Assembly: GCA_027923505.1 (NCBI GenBank) | Contig: BROI01000008.1 | Location: 1 to 64,000, forward strand | Length of the DNA: 64,000 nt | Direction of reading: 5' to 3' | Origin: Mayamaea pseudoterrestris | Taxonomy: Eukaryota > Bacillariophyta > Bacillariophyceae > Sellaphorales > Sellaphoraceae | In this document: positions 51,076 through 62,260 of the stretch, piece by piece | How the letters are laid out: every line of letters begins with the position of its first letter | Numbering within the stretch: position 1 is the stretch's first letter | The notes under the pieces: model-generated | What the model saw: the letters and a program-made list of their open reading frames with translations, nothing else | Told to the model about the DNA's origin: nothing | Databases searched by the model: none | Position numbers and translations under genes: made by a program

Positions 51076-52491
51076 TTAGCGTCCATCCAATGATACGTAA
51101 ACAACACTTCTCTCGCCCGTCATCCAGTCTTCAACCGTCAATTGCAACTGTTCGCCAGGCTTTCGTCGGTCCATCTCCTTTTGCAGCGCCCGATAGTCTG
51201 TGACATTGTTTCCGCCCACGACGACAATGGCTTGACCCGCAACGACACTCGCCGTAAGCTCATCCACCCGGATACCAAGCAGGTTGGCACGTTCAGCGGC
51301 TGAATTGGGCTCGATGCTTGCGATCCAGTTTTTGGATAGCAACTTGCTACGCTCTGGTCGCAAAGTACTCCCAAAACCTGTTCGCTCTGTAGCAGCATCA
51401 TCATAATCGCGTCGCTGCTTGACAATTTTGACCCCCAGTCTTGCGACTCCGCGTGCCGTCTTGGCCACATCAACGCGAATCATGTCCATAACGACGGGTC
51501 GTACTTGGTCGGACGGAACGGCGAAACCAACACCGGCGCTCGATCCTGACGTTGTCACAATGGCTGTATTGACACCGACGACTTGACCCTTGGCGTTCAG
51601 GAGCGGCCCACCCGAGTTGCCCGGATTAATGGCGCAGTCAGTTTGAATGCAGTTGCGAATTGGTGTGGTTGCAATGGGCATGTTGCGGCTGCGACTGGTA
51701 TAAATGTCGCGATTCAAGGCAGACACAACACCAGTCGTGACGGTTGTATCTAGTCCAAAGGGATTGCCAATCGCAATGAGATTCTGTCCGACGAGTAGAT
51801 CCGACGAAGACCCAAAAGAAAGCGGCTCGCCAAATGATGTTGCGATGTTTGTTTCGTTACTACTTGATTCCAAGCGCAAGACGGCAATGTCAATGTCAGG
51901 ATTCGTATCGACAATCCTAGCCTTGTAGTACTGCTTTGAACCTTGCAGCCGCACAAAGACTTGAGCTGCTACTGCTGCTGCATCTTGCGACGATGATGCT
52001 AGACATGGAAACCTCAGCTTTTGTCGAAATGATTGCATTCGCTCCTCCGCCCGTTGAATCAACCATGCTTGCTCAACGACGTGAAAGTTTGTCACCAAGT
52101 AGCCTCGAGCATCAACAACGAAGGCCGAACCGGATCCAAGCGGACGACCCATGGGTAGATTATCATTCCTTCTGGAGTTGTCGCGTCGATGATTGCGTCG
52201 CCTTGCATTCGGCGTCGTCGGCATGGGTGCGACGGATGTGACAAACGCAACGAGAGGACTAGCCTTTCGGACGACTCTTACGACAGACTTTTCATCCCTC
52301 GACAAATCCTGTTCCAGTTCCTCTGCAGATACTTTGAAAGCTGACATCTGTAGCTTACTACTCTTTGACATTGATGTAAATTGTGATCGTTTTGGCAGTC
52401 TTGGAAATGTTTCGGTCGAAAAGTTGCTTCCAACGATGACGAGGCTGAAAATGATAGCCAGCAGCAAGATCTTTTCCCATTGACGCTTCAT
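51076..52491 (-). CDS. Deg/HtrA-type serine protease with PDZ domain, copy 2
   Basis: Identical 471-residue product to 39003-40418, with the His137, Asp201 and Ser293 triad and C-terminal PDZ domain intact. It again shares a 260-bp divergent upstream region with the AAAP gene. Confidence 0.93.
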   Translation of the reverse strand: MKRQWEKILLLAIIFSLVIVGSNFSTETFPRLPKRSQFTSMSKSSKLQMSAFKVSAEELEQDLSRDEKSVVRVVRKASPLVAFVTSVAPMPTTPNARRRNHRRDNSRRNDNLPMGRPLGSGSAFVVDARGYLVTNFHVVEQAWLIQRAEERMQSFRQKLRFPCLASSSQDAAAVAAQVFVRLQGSKQYYKARIVDTNPDIDIAVLRLESSSNETNIATSFGEPLSFGSSSDLLVGQNLIAIGNPFGLDTTVTTGVVSALNRDIYTSRSRNMPIATTPIRNCIQTDCAINPGNSGGPLLNAKGQVVGVNTAIVTTSGSSAGVGFAVPSDQVRPVVMDMIRVDVAKTARGVARLGVKIVKQRRDYDDAATERTGFGSTLRPERSKLLSKNWIASIEPNSAAERANLLGIRVDELTASVVAGQAIVVVGGNNVTDYRALQKEMDRRKPGEQLQLTVEDWMTGERSVVYVSLDGR

Positions 52492-52751
52492 GTTGCCACA
52501 CTGAAATGTTCATTTACTGCTACCGTCCGAACGTGCCTGCATCTCTCGCGCATGAGAGGACGGGAGCTGACTCGTTCACCATGGCGAATGGCGACGAAAG
52601 AATTCACTGCCAAAACCGATGCGCTGGTGAAAATAAGAATGGTATCTTATAATCACACCGGTTATGGATGGGTTGAGCATGGCCTCATTTTTCTTGTCGA
52701 CGATGCGCCAATGTCAAGCAATTAGATAGATTGAATCAAGCAGTCTGGGCA

Positions 52752-54791
52752 ATGAGAATGAAGCAAATAATAACAAATCGAGCAAGACGCTGTCGCTCAT
52801 TCATACTCTTGCTACTGCTAATAGTTTCAACTAGTATTTGTGTTGCTGCACGTGATTCTAGCAAAGCCAGCAGAAGTAAGGATGCAGCAGCAGCAGCATC
52901 TAGCACTAGCAACAATTCATTCACCAAGGCTCGACTGTCGACCATGCCAGGCGCCTCCAGACTACCGCTACAGCCGCCGCTCATGGTCCAGCGCCACTAC
53001 GTTCATCACAAGGGTCACACTGAAACAACGGCGAGTCCTATCATGCAGGAGGCGCATGACGAGCCAATTGAACAACAACAAGTCTTGGAGCAGCAGCAGC
53101 AGCAGCAAGTAGTACAAAAAGAACAAGAAAAGCGAAAATTGCAATTGGAGTCAGCTATAGCACAAAAACTGAACCACGAACGGAGAGAAGCAAGCAACTT
53201 TGCCGCTGAAAGTAGCCATCATGACGTTCCAAGCCATGACAGCCATTACTTTACAGCAGCGTTACCAATCACCAATCCACTTTCTTCCTCCTCCTCGGCA
53301 TCTTCATCTGCTACATTGGAACTACCTATGCAGGAAAGGCTTGTTCCTCGAGGAGGCCGACGATCGAGTCACCAGGAAAATGAGATTGTTGCCACTCGAG
53401 TTGCTCCTCCGATGCATCATGACGAAATGTCCATTGCCTCGTCACCACCACCAACTCCTGGTACCGCCTCGATTCTGTCGGAAGTCATGACGCTCACCAA
53501 GGCCATTGTAGGAGCTGGCGTCTTGGGACTTCCGGCTGGTTTGGCAACCTTTTACACGCTGGCAGCAACACATGACATGCAGATGGGAACGGAAGGAACG
53601 AGTGCTACGTTTGCTACTGCATCATCATCATATTCACTTGGTCACACCATTTTTGGACCAACGCTACTACTCATTACCGCCATTGGAAGCGCCAGCGCCA
53701 TTGGTTTTGACTGCATTGCCAGTGTTTGCGACACCAGTCACTCCGTTTCGTATAGAGAAGCATGGGCACGTACCGTGTCGCCAAAAACCTCATACATTCC
53801 AGCCATTGCCTGTCTACTCGTCACAACATGCACAACGGTGACTTGCAGCATGATTCTCAAGTCCAACCTTGGCACAGTAACGTTTCTATTTACGACACTT
53901 TGCGTCTTGTTGCCACTCTGTTTGCAGCAGTCGCTCCAAAAGCTGGCACCATTCTCCGTTGTCGGAACCATTGGCATGATTTACACGGCAGTCGTCATGC
54001 TGCTGCGATACGTTTCGGGTGCGTATACCGCAGCAAGCAAGTTTGCATTCTTGAACGACATGGAGGAGTCCGTCAAGCCAGTACTGGGAAAGTTGGTCAA
54101 GAGTGGAGGATCGGCATCAACAGCGGCTGCAGCAGTCGCCAATCCATGGCTGAGTTTGCTCAACCTACCAAAAGCTGCCATTTTGATCAGTATGCTATCC
54201 ACCTCCTTCATGGCACACTACAATGCACCAAAACTTTACTGGGAGTTGCGCGACACCAGTCCCCAGCGATTCCGCAAGGTGATATTGGGTGGATTTGGGC
54301 TAGCCGTTGCACTCATGTCAACCATTGCACTGAGCGGCTTTCTCACCTTTGGGAGCGCATCAGCCGGCATGATTTTGCGCAACTACGCGTCAACGGATGG
54401 ACTTGCCGTGCTCGCCAAGGCGGCCGTGACAATGTCGGTCATTTTCACCGTGCCATTGGCTTTTTGCGGCGTGCGCAACGGTGCGCTCGACTTGCTCATG
54501 GTGGCTCCCGAGCAACGGCAGGGTCGAGTGACAACCATGGCAACCGTGGCTGGACTAGCGCTTGTAACGTGCTTGGCACTAGTGTTGAAGGATGTTCGCC
54601 TCGTCTTGGCGCTGGGTGGTTCAACGTGGGGCATGTGCGTCATTTACTTGTTTCCGGCGCTCATGGTCATCCACGGAGCTGAAACATATCCAGTGCTCAA
54701 GCCAAAGGTACAAATGGCAAAGATACTCGGAGGAGTTGGTCTCGTGGTGGGGACAATGGGTATTTATCGAACACTTACAACGCTAATATAA
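52752..54791 (+). CDS. AAAP-family amino-acid transporter, copy 2
   Basis: Identical 679-residue product to 40679-42718, including the signal-like N-terminus, Gln run and first transporter helix EVMTLTKAIVGAGVLGLPAG. Start taken at ATG 52752 for the same reason as in copy 1. Confidence 0.85.
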   Translation: MRMKQIITNRARRCRSFILLLLLIVSTSICVAARDSSKASRSKDAAAAASSTSNNSFTKARLSTMPGASRLPLQPPLMVQRHYVHHKGHTETTASPIMQEAHDEPIEQQQVLEQQQQQQVVQKEQEKRKLQLESAIAQKLNHERREASNFAAESSHHDVPSHDSHYFTAALPITNPLSSSSSASSSATLELPMQERLVPRGGRRSSHQENEIVATRVAPPMHHDEMSIASSPPPTPGTASILSEVMTLTKAIVGAGVLGLPAGLATFYTLAATHDMQMGTEGTSATFATASSSYSLGHTIFGPTLLLITAIGSASAIGFDCIASVCDTSHSVSYREAWARTVSPKTSYIPAIACLLVTTCTTVTCSMILKSNLGTVTFLFTTLCVLLPLCLQQSLQKLAPFSVVGTIGMIYTAVVMLLRYVSGAYTAASKFAFLNDMEESVKPVLGKLVKSGGSASTAAAAVANPWLSLLNLPKAAILISMLSTSFMAHYNAPKLYWELRDTSPQRFRKVILGGFGLAVALMSTIALSGFLTFGSASAGMILRNYASTDGLAVLAKAAVTMSVIFTVPLAFCGVRNGALDLLMVAPEQRQGRVTTMATVAGLALVTCLALVLKDVRLVLALGGSTWGMCVIYLFPALMVIHGAETYPVLKPKVQMAKILGGVGLVVGTMGIYRTLTTLI

Positions 54792-54858
54792 TGTTGCGAC
54801 AATGTCAATACAATAGTCTTGCTATCATCCAAAATAGTTATCAAACCTTGTAAAAGTT

Positions 54859-56523
54859 TTACTCAAATCGCGACTTTTGCTTTTGCTGGCGCATCCTCCA
54901 TGTAGCTAGTTTCACAAGAATGGCAACGACTACAAACGCACCAAGTCCAATCTCCAAGGTGGAAGTTTGACTAACTGGCGGCAAGGCAGCTAGCGCGTGC
55001 GCTTCCAACGAGCGGGCAGCTTTCAGCAAACCTACTTTTCCGCCCGACGCTGTGGCTTCTTCTCCTACATTCGACTCAATCACAAAGGGTTGTATTACTT
55101 CACCCGCCATGCCGCGCGACAGCGTTTCCGCCACCCCGTAGTTGGCAGCAATTTCCTCAAACGGCACCCACTCCAAGTTGCCGCACTTGTTCACCTCCAT
55201 GCGCCGCTCGCGCAAGTTGATTCCGGTAAAGTCACGTATTTGCGTCAAATTGCGCTTATTGCCGAGTCCGTAGCGCGAGTTGCGAATGAGGTTTATGGTT
55301 GCTTGCTGTGCCGGTGTTAAATGAACAGGTTCGTCAATGCCTAGTAAAAGATTGACTCGCTTGGTTCCTGTGGATGATACTTTGGATCGTTGGTCTTCAC
55401 TCTCCTTTAGAAACAGTGGCATGTTTTTGTCAAATATAAGTCTTCGTTCTCCGGACGCGCCCCAGGTGTGCACGACTGGATTACTTTGATGTCCATGATA
55501 GTCATGCGTCACAAGCACCTTGTCGGGCGTGTAAACGTCGTAGCCATGCGAAAAGAAGCGAATGCCCCGACTTCCCTCCTCTCCGTCAAACACGTTGGTC
55601 GTATAGGGATCGACGGGAACGTTGAGTTCGGCGTGGCAGCGATGAAAGGATAGACCAGCGCCCCACATGGCGTTGGTCAACTTTGGTCGACGCAACCACT
55701 TGCATTCCTTGGTGCCCCAGTTGCGAATCGTTGTGGTGAATTGCACCATGCACAAGTTTGGAACGAGAGGTGGGTCCTTGTTGTTTTCGCTAATGTCAGT
55801 CACGTAGGTGGATAGAACGGCGTAGTCGTTCTTGGCGCGATGAAACATGCTCATCAAGCCTATGTCCCAGTCATCTGAAAAGTCCATGTGAGAATCTGTT
55901 TGCATGCAAAAGTCTTGTAGGTGGACTGGAGTGAGGAGTAGCAGTGAGCTGCTGCTGCTGTCTGTGGCTGCATGTTGGGCGTAGCGATAGTCGTGCGAAA
56001 TCATGGCGCTGAGTTTGCTTCTCGCATCCGTCGGTCCCTTGCTTTCCGAGGCATCCATGGAGTAAACGTAAATATTCTTTCCGAATTCTGCTTGACAGTT
56101 TGGATTGTACGTTTCGCAATATTTCTTCCAGCAGGGAGCATCGTCTATAATGTCCGAGTCGGCAATGTTTTGATCCACGAGGCGAATATAGATTCGCTCT
56201 GGATGCTTGGCCTTGCTCCAAGCATTATGAAGCGTTCGAGGGCAAAGGCGATCGCGAAAGGAAGCAATCAGCAAGTGAATGGGAGTCTTGGCAGCAGTGT
56301 CAGGATGCAGAGTTGGATCATCGTCCTTGTAGTGATAGTGTGGGCATTGTTGATTCTCGTTCTCGTCGCAATCTTCGGGTGGCTCAACAATGTCAACGTA
56401 ACCCAAGCCATCGGCGCCCCACGTGGCTCGATTCTCGGGAGTATCGCGGGCAAGGAGAGAAATGCCGTAGGGATGCTTGGGGTTCGTCTTCATACTGTCG
56501 TCGTCTCCAGAGTTGCGGCTCAT
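54859..56523 (-). CDS. GT60-type GlcNAc-transferase-like protein, copy 2
   Basis: Identical 554-residue product to 42786-44450, with the CMQTDSHMDF motif and C-terminal membrane helix. Confidence 0.8.
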   Translation of the reverse strand: MSRNSGDDDSMKTNPKHPYGISLLARDTPENRATWGADGLGYVDIVEPPEDCDENENQQCPHYHYKDDDPTLHPDTAAKTPIHLLIASFRDRLCPRTLHNAWSKAKHPERIYIRLVDQNIADSDIIDDAPCWKKYCETYNPNCQAEFGKNIYVYSMDASESKGPTDARSKLSAMISHDYRYAQHAATDSSSSSLLLLTPVHLQDFCMQTDSHMDFSDDWDIGLMSMFHRAKNDYAVLSTYVTDISENNKDPPLVPNLCMVQFTTTIRNWGTKECKWLRRPKLTNAMWGAGLSFHRCHAELNVPVDPYTTNVFDGEEGSRGIRFFSHGYDVYTPDKVLVTHDYHGHQSNPVVHTWGASGERRLIFDKNMPLFLKESEDQRSKVSSTGTKRVNLLLGIDEPVHLTPAQQATINLIRNSRYGLGNKRNLTQIRDFTGINLRERRMEVNKCGNLEWVPFEEIAANYGVAETLSRGMAGEVIQPFVIESNVGEEATASGGKVGLLKAARSLEAHALAALPPVSQTSTLEIGLGAFVVVAILVKLATWRMRQQKQKSRFE

Positions 56524-56651
56524 GAGAGGCGTTATTAGTGTTGGACGGAGGAAGCAGCGTCATGGTCATTATTTTCAAAGTCATCACCTTTTGAAAAGTC
56601 GCTGCGGGACCGAATGGCGCGTCGCAGCGGTGAAGAACTCGAGCAGCGACG

Positions 56652-57535
56652 ATGAGCAACATCCAGCAATCTGCTCCACCAAAATCCCATGTCGGCGCAT
56701 CCCATACATTACATCCTGAACATGCCGAGACGATGATCATGAGCCCTGACGAGGTATCATCGCTGCATATGCATCATGATCCACTCACAGTCAATACAAC
56801 TATCAATAATGAGTCGTCCTTTTGTCAAGCCGGCCACATGGGTGGAATGATCATGTACATGGATGGTACGAATTGCAGAAACGAACATTAGCATCATGAT
56901 CGACTCGATTATGATTCTCGCCAATGTTATACCAGACTTACTTAATCTGTCTCATCAATCACTTTACAGGGTTCCATTTCGGACTCGCTGGAAACCAGCC
57001 ATGCTTGAACCTGTTCCTTGCGTCATGGACGCTTGACACTCGATTCAAGTTTATGGCTGCCATTCTTGCCGTATTTTGCTTGGCAATGCTTGTCGCAGCA
57101 AGCAGCAGGATACGAGAGAAATTGACGAGAAGATTATCGCAAATGCAAGCGTCAAGGGTACGACGAAACGCTCGCATCATTTTCATACTGCATCGCATGG
57201 CTGGACCGACGATGCATGCAACGCAAGCCTTGCTGGGATACCTGTTGATGCTTGCCACCATGACCTTTAGCGTCGAGCTCTTGCTGGCTGTCGTCATTGG
57301 ACTTGGTGCTGGTCATGCCATGTTCGTTCCGGTAGAGCATGGCGCGAACGACGGAATGTATGCTGCGCAAGTGGCGTCCGATCCATGCTGTCAGTTTCTA
57401 AACCATCGAAACGATTCCGGTGAAGAACATGAGATCCCTGGCACGTCTCGCGGGGAGGCCTCCATGCTGCTGACGGAGCGTCTATCCGACGTGGATCCGC
57501 TTCTGCCGCGCGGCGGCTCGGACCGTGGACTCTGA
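56652..57535 (+). CDS. Ctr-family copper transporter, two exons, copy 2
   Basis: Exons 56652-56865 and 56970-57535 with the same 104-nt intron; product identical to the 259-residue protein of copy 1. If both are expressed, copper uptake gene dosage would be doubled. Confidence 0.92.
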
Positions 57536-57629
57536 CGCTCGCTTGCAACGACGGAGAAATGTTTATGCATATGGGTGTAATCTCTATTATAATGATACAT
57601 GTTAGTATTCTAATGTCTTTGATGATTGT

Positions 57630-58976
57630 CTACTGCACCTGCATGCTGGTTCGTGTACCCTGCCATGGCAATCCTCCGATATAGTCGAGTAACTGCTTGC
57701 GCAAGTGTTTATTGTCGTTCACGTTCCCAGTGGCAGTAAGCGCGCTAATAGTCGACTGATCCACCGTTCTTCTACCGCTAATAGTCCTCGCCAACACTGG
57801 CGACGTGGATCGTAATTCATACATGTCAAAGCCGTCGTGCAAATGCACCAAAAGAATTGACAAGGCAAGTTCCGAAGCCGCCCACGAAAATGCCGTCAAC
57901 TGATGCAATTCGCCCAAGACTGGATGGTTCAGCAAACAGAGAGAGTCGCGATGAAATATTAGTCCGTTCATGTCAAATACAAAGAAACTGCCCTGCGCCG
58001 TCGTTGCCGAGTGATTGTCCATTGTCGTCTTGGAAAAGGAAACCATACTCATATGCAAGTCGTTATCATCTGTTGGCTTCGTTCCACTGCACCACCAAGG
58101 CTGTGAATTGGACATTGGCAGTGCATGATACATCCATCCATGCGACGCATACAAAATGGACGAATCCAAGTCGGCATGGTTTCTCTGTCGAAACAAGTCG
58201 GTGGCAATTTCCATTTCCGCGCGTGTTTCAACCCATGGCTCGTCGGCATTTCTCCAGGAGATGATTGTTGCATTACAAGCAGCTGCATTCACAAGTGCAA
58301 TGCCCTGCCATAAATTGTCCGCGAATACTAGTTTGACAGGGTGATTGGCCATATCGTTCCAATGCAAGAGTCGCGATCCATATTCCTCATCGTTTCGCAA
58401 TCCGTCGTAATGTTCCATTTGAACGAGTATCCAAATCTGCTGGACGTTTGCATCGAGCAACCACTTGAGACAGTTGACAAGGACTGTGCGAGGATTGAAC
58501 AATCTCGTAGTTGCAATTATTTCGTATTCATGTAATACATCTAGTTGACGTGAATCGCGAACTGTTCTTTGGCAGCGAAACTGATTCGAAGAAGCCGTGT
58601 ATTGCTGCAGGCGACGGAGAAGGGTTGGCGCACCGCGGAGCGACAAGCCACGGCAATGACTTGTCGCTTGCTCCAAATTCGTCTTTAGTCTTTCCAGAGC
58701 GAAACCGTCGTCAAGGCCAAGACGTCGTTGAGCAGTATCGTTATCGTTTGCTAGCGATGGAAGTCTGTCCATGCCGAGAGTCGGCCGATTCATCGTCATG
58801 GATGCGTTCGCCAGCGAATGATGCACATAGAGGTTCAAAAATAAGCCAACAATGCATCCAATCATCAGGATGCGAGCCAGGATGAGATGAAATGCAGTAA
58901 ATCTTGTTCGCTTGTTTGAATTGCTGGCTGCTCCTTTTGCTGATCGCGAAATGGTCGTCGTCGTCGACGACAGCAT
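57630..58976 (-). CDS. Unknown type II membrane protein, copy 2
   Basis: Identical 448-residue product to 45557-46903. Its start codon lies only 40 bp from the diverged 90-bp tail (59016-59107), so the two copies may differ in their proximal promoters. This is the only gene in the unit for which that is so. Confidence 0.7.
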   Translation of the reverse strand: MLSSTTTTISRSAKGAASNSNKRTRFTAFHLILARILMIGCIVGLFLNLYVHHSLANASMTMNRPTLGMDRLPSLANDNDTAQRRLGLDDGFALERLKTNLEQATSHCRGLSLRGAPTLLRRLQQYTASSNQFRCQRTVRDSRQLDVLHEYEIIATTRLFNPRTVLVNCLKWLLDANVQQIWILVQMEHYDGLRNDEEYGSRLLHWNDMANHPVKLVFADNLWQGIALVNAAACNATIISWRNADEPWVETRAEMEIATDLFRQRNHADLDSSILYASHGWMYHALPMSNSQPWWCSGTKPTDDNDLHMSMVSFSKTTMDNHSATTAQGSFFVFDMNGLIFHRDSLCLLNHPVLGELHQLTAFSWAASELALSILLVHLHDGFDMYELRSTSPVLARTISGRRTVDQSTISALTATGNVNDNKHLRKQLLDYIGGLPWQGTRTSMQVQ

Positions 58977-59343
58977 GAGAATGACTTATGCTGTCTATTG
59001 CATTCAATACCCAATGTTTCGATTATCATGAATGAGACATAATAAGAGATTCAAGGTATGCAGTACCTCTGCTATAAGGTGCAACTGACTGGGATTGTAG
59101 CTGCTGATAATTGATGGTGAAGCCAGCCGCGAAAACGGATCGCGATGGAGACGAGCAAGTTTTGAAACCGCTAAGACATCTTGCCAAAGACGAGTAACGA
59201 TGTGACACTCACCGTTTGGCTTCACATGCTCGACGACACACCATGGCCACGCTCGGGTTGCGTCCAAAGTGAGTCGCGTACAGTTAGACTCAACCTCGTC
59301 TTTATTGTATTACGTCTTTGTCTGCTTATCAATATCCGCGATC
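58977..59343. promoter_or_regulatory. Outer end of copy 2 and divergent upstream region of the kinase-like gene
   Basis: The first 130 bp is the end of the duplicated segment, including the diverged 90-bp tail. From 59108 the DNA is unique. It separates the divergent unknown membrane-protein gene and the kinase-like gene. The kinase frame is open upstream to a GTG at 59269, but ATG 59344 is the first in-frame ATG. Confidence 0.45.
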
Positions 59344-62260
59344 ATGGTGACGACGCGTGCAGCAAAAGCCGCTATTGACAACGCGGCCGCCGCCGTCGCA
59401 ACAATGTCGACCAAGCAACATCCGCTGCCTCCTACTGATGCGACAGCAATTTTTGATTCAAGCGTTGACGTCGAAGAAGATGGAAATCTTTCGGATGAAA
59501 CGAATGAAGAGGAAGAGGAAGAACGTCAGCCTCCGCTTCTGCCTTCTACTGCTGTTGACCAGCGATTAGTCCACGACGAAAGTGATGACATCAATTGTCA
59601 TTGCTACAATTGTTTGAAAACATCAGCCGAGACCCTCGAACACAATTGCAAGGATCTCATGAAATGCAATTCTAGTTTGAAAAACGATGTTGCTGTGCTT
59701 CAAGCCACGATTGCTGAGTTGGAGACGCAGCAATTACCAGTCGTTGCTGCAAGCGCCGAAGAGCATGCTTTGCAGCAATCCTCTACGGACGAAACAACAG
59801 CACTAAAGGCTGAGATACAACTGCTAAAGCGCGCAAAACACTTCTCAGACCTACGGAAAAAAGACATGGAAGCAAAAATTAACAAAATGAGAATCAAGAT
59901 TTGTGATTTGGAGGAGCAGGTAAACGCTCGAGCGAAATGGCCTAGCAAAACCAACGTATACATTGATGATGACGTACTTGACATCCCTTGGAAAGAAGTT
60001 ACATTGGCCCGCGGAAATCCGACTCGACAGATCTCATCGCCAGCCGCTCGTCCAAGAGTCGATACGAGTCCAAGCCCATTGAAAAAAGTGGTTCTACATT
60101 TCATTCAAGCTTACTTGCATGTAAAAAACAGTCGTTTTAGTCGGCTGGATTTGGCGCGAATTCAACCAATGACTCACGAAAACTTCCGTCGATTTGGGGT
60201 GGATTATTTTAAAGCGACATTGAATTCCGACATACCAGAAGCTTGCACAGCGCAGCGGTTGATTCATTACCTGACTAGCCTACTGGCCGACGCTATACGC
60301 AAAAGCGCGCTGCCGGCCCAGCCTGCAATGAAAGCAATGGAAGCGATGGATGCTTGCACGTTCTTTGACGAGGATCAAGTACACGACTTTTTCAAAGTCA
60401 TGCAAGCGTCAAAAGAAGGTGCAGGTATACCTTGGCGTCAAGCGTTGGAAGATGAGCAAGCACCGGCTTCAGATGAAGCCTGGGGCGAGTACGTCGCTCA
60501 CCTATTCCTTTGCTGTTTTCCGCTTTGCGAGATGTGCCAGAACCAGTCTTATGATAGAATCTCGATCTGCCAAGCGTGCACAGCTGAACGACGGATGAAA
60601 GCCAGTTGGGAGTTGAGTCGTTATGGTACAGCAGTCCGATCAATCTTACAAAACAAGAATTTTAGATCCGGAGAGGATACAGTTTTTCGAACCATGCATG
60701 ACGTGGTCATTCCTGGATCGGATGAGGATCTAGTATTTAAAGCTGTCGTTGAGGTGATTGCTGCGATTCAACTGACAAATCTCAAGCGTCTTTTCACTGT
60801 GGCGAAGGGATTTGCGCCAGACATTCCACCAAAACAACAGATGGGCCAACTGTTTCCATCTGTAGGCGAGAAAAAGCTGAAGAATCGTTTGTTAGAGGTG
60901 CGGGGTGCACGTGCGAAGGTCGATGAGCCTACCGTCGAAACTGACCAGACACTTTTCGCATTATACAAGGAAGCCAAAAATGGCAAAACGCTTGGATATA
61001 ATAGTAATAAATCGGTCTTTCGCATTTCCGATGGAGACGACTCGTGCGTCGTGGCAATTTTGTAAGTATGCTAGCGAGTGTTTTATGGTCATTTTCGTTG
61101 GCTCGCTAATCGAGCCCAATCAATTCGAATGTCGCAGCGAGAAACCGACTTTTATGCCTTCAACCGATGATTGGGTTGAAAAGGCGGAAACGGAAGTGCG
61201 TCTTGCTGTGCGGGCGAGCGACGCTCTCGAGGACGCTGGCCATGTAGATGCATGCCTTGACAAGTTAGGATCCTGCGGCGCCAAGGTGACCAGATATGGC
61301 CGTTGTACCGATGAAACGTAAGTTTGGAATGCTTGTATGCAGCTGTAACTATATCAACTGATGACTTCTTTATTTTGCAGGACTGGCCAGGAAGTGGTCA
61401 TAATGGCCATGGAGGCTGGGCATCCATTGGACGATTGGTTTGACATGGTCCTGCGAAAATTAACTGACGACGAAGCGATATTGGCTGCTTACAATCTTTT
61501 CACAGGGCTTTGCTCAGTGGCGTTTTTTCTAGAAACTGTCATCGGTGAGATCCATAATGACCTCAAACCTGAGAACATTATTATGACGGTTGTCAAGGGC
61601 ACTGAGCTTTGGTTGACCAATAAGGGGACGCTGGATTGTATCCCAGCCGGTGCTGCCACGCAGCCCAAAATTATTGACTTTGGTTCATCCGTTCCGGACG
61701 GTATTTACACGGGTCTGCCGCTGAGTTCGCCTGAATTTGACGGTATCGAGAAGCTACTTGGCATGTCTACATTGTGGGCGTCTGCATATGATAGATTCTC
61801 ATTAGGTCGCATTCTTGTGATTGTTGCCAACCAAGGAGTTGACCCGTGGCAATTGTCAGTTGGAGACACCATGCACTGCCCGCCAGAACTGCGAGAGTTT
61901 TTCTATAAAGCAATTGACTTCGATCGCATTAACGGAAAGGATGTGGAGGTATTAGTCATCAACCTCGTTTACCGTTACATTGTTTTCATGGACACTGATG
62001 ATCATTGGGTTGCAAAGCAGCTGATCAAGGACTCTCCGAATCTCTCTGGTTTGGACAAGGAACTAGCGACGAACGAGACCTTCAAGAACCATGTCGACCT
62101 CATGTCGCTGACAAAGGGCAGCTTCACGCAGTGCGTCCGCTACAGCCCAATTTTCAAATGCAAGGAGGCTGCTATCATGGCATTCTTTGGCCTCATGGAT
62201 CCGTCGCCATCGAATCGATTGCCTCCGGAGGAAGTCATGAAGTTTTTGAAAGACCGTTAG
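59344..62260 (+). CDS. Coiled-coil protein with divergent C-terminal protein-kinase domain, three exons
   Basis: Exons are 59344-61061, 61138-61317 and 61381-62260 (GTAAGT...CGCAG and GTAAGT...TTGCAG), giving 925 residues. After an Ala-rich and acidic N-terminus comes a Cys cluster (CHCYNCLK near residue 85), then a coiled coil to about residue 200. A middle region carries a second Cys cluster (CEMCQ...CQACTAERR, about 394-416). The kinase-like domain starts near 550: GYNSNKSVFRI stands in place of the glycine loop and VVAIFEK in place of VAIK, so the usual beta-3 lysine is Phe573 (Lys575 is two residues on). IHNDLKPENII has Asp693 with Asn replacing the Arg of HRD, IIDFGSS keeps DFG (732-734), and SSPE resembles APE. 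Catalytic Asp, Asn and DFG remain, so it could be an atypical active kinase or a pseudokinase. No known family recognised. Confidence 0.78.

Larger units (their letters stand above)
47033..59107. repeat. 12,073-bp segmental tandem duplication, copy 2
   Basis: Begins one base before a 52-bp minisatellite unit and repeats copy 1 in direct orientation. The junction 47030-47036 reads TGATGTG. The outer start (34956-34963) reads CCAGTGTG and the outer end (59104-59111) CTGATAAT, so only one base of overlap (T) is shared. All recognised genes give identical predicted proteins in the two copies. Confidence 0.97.
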
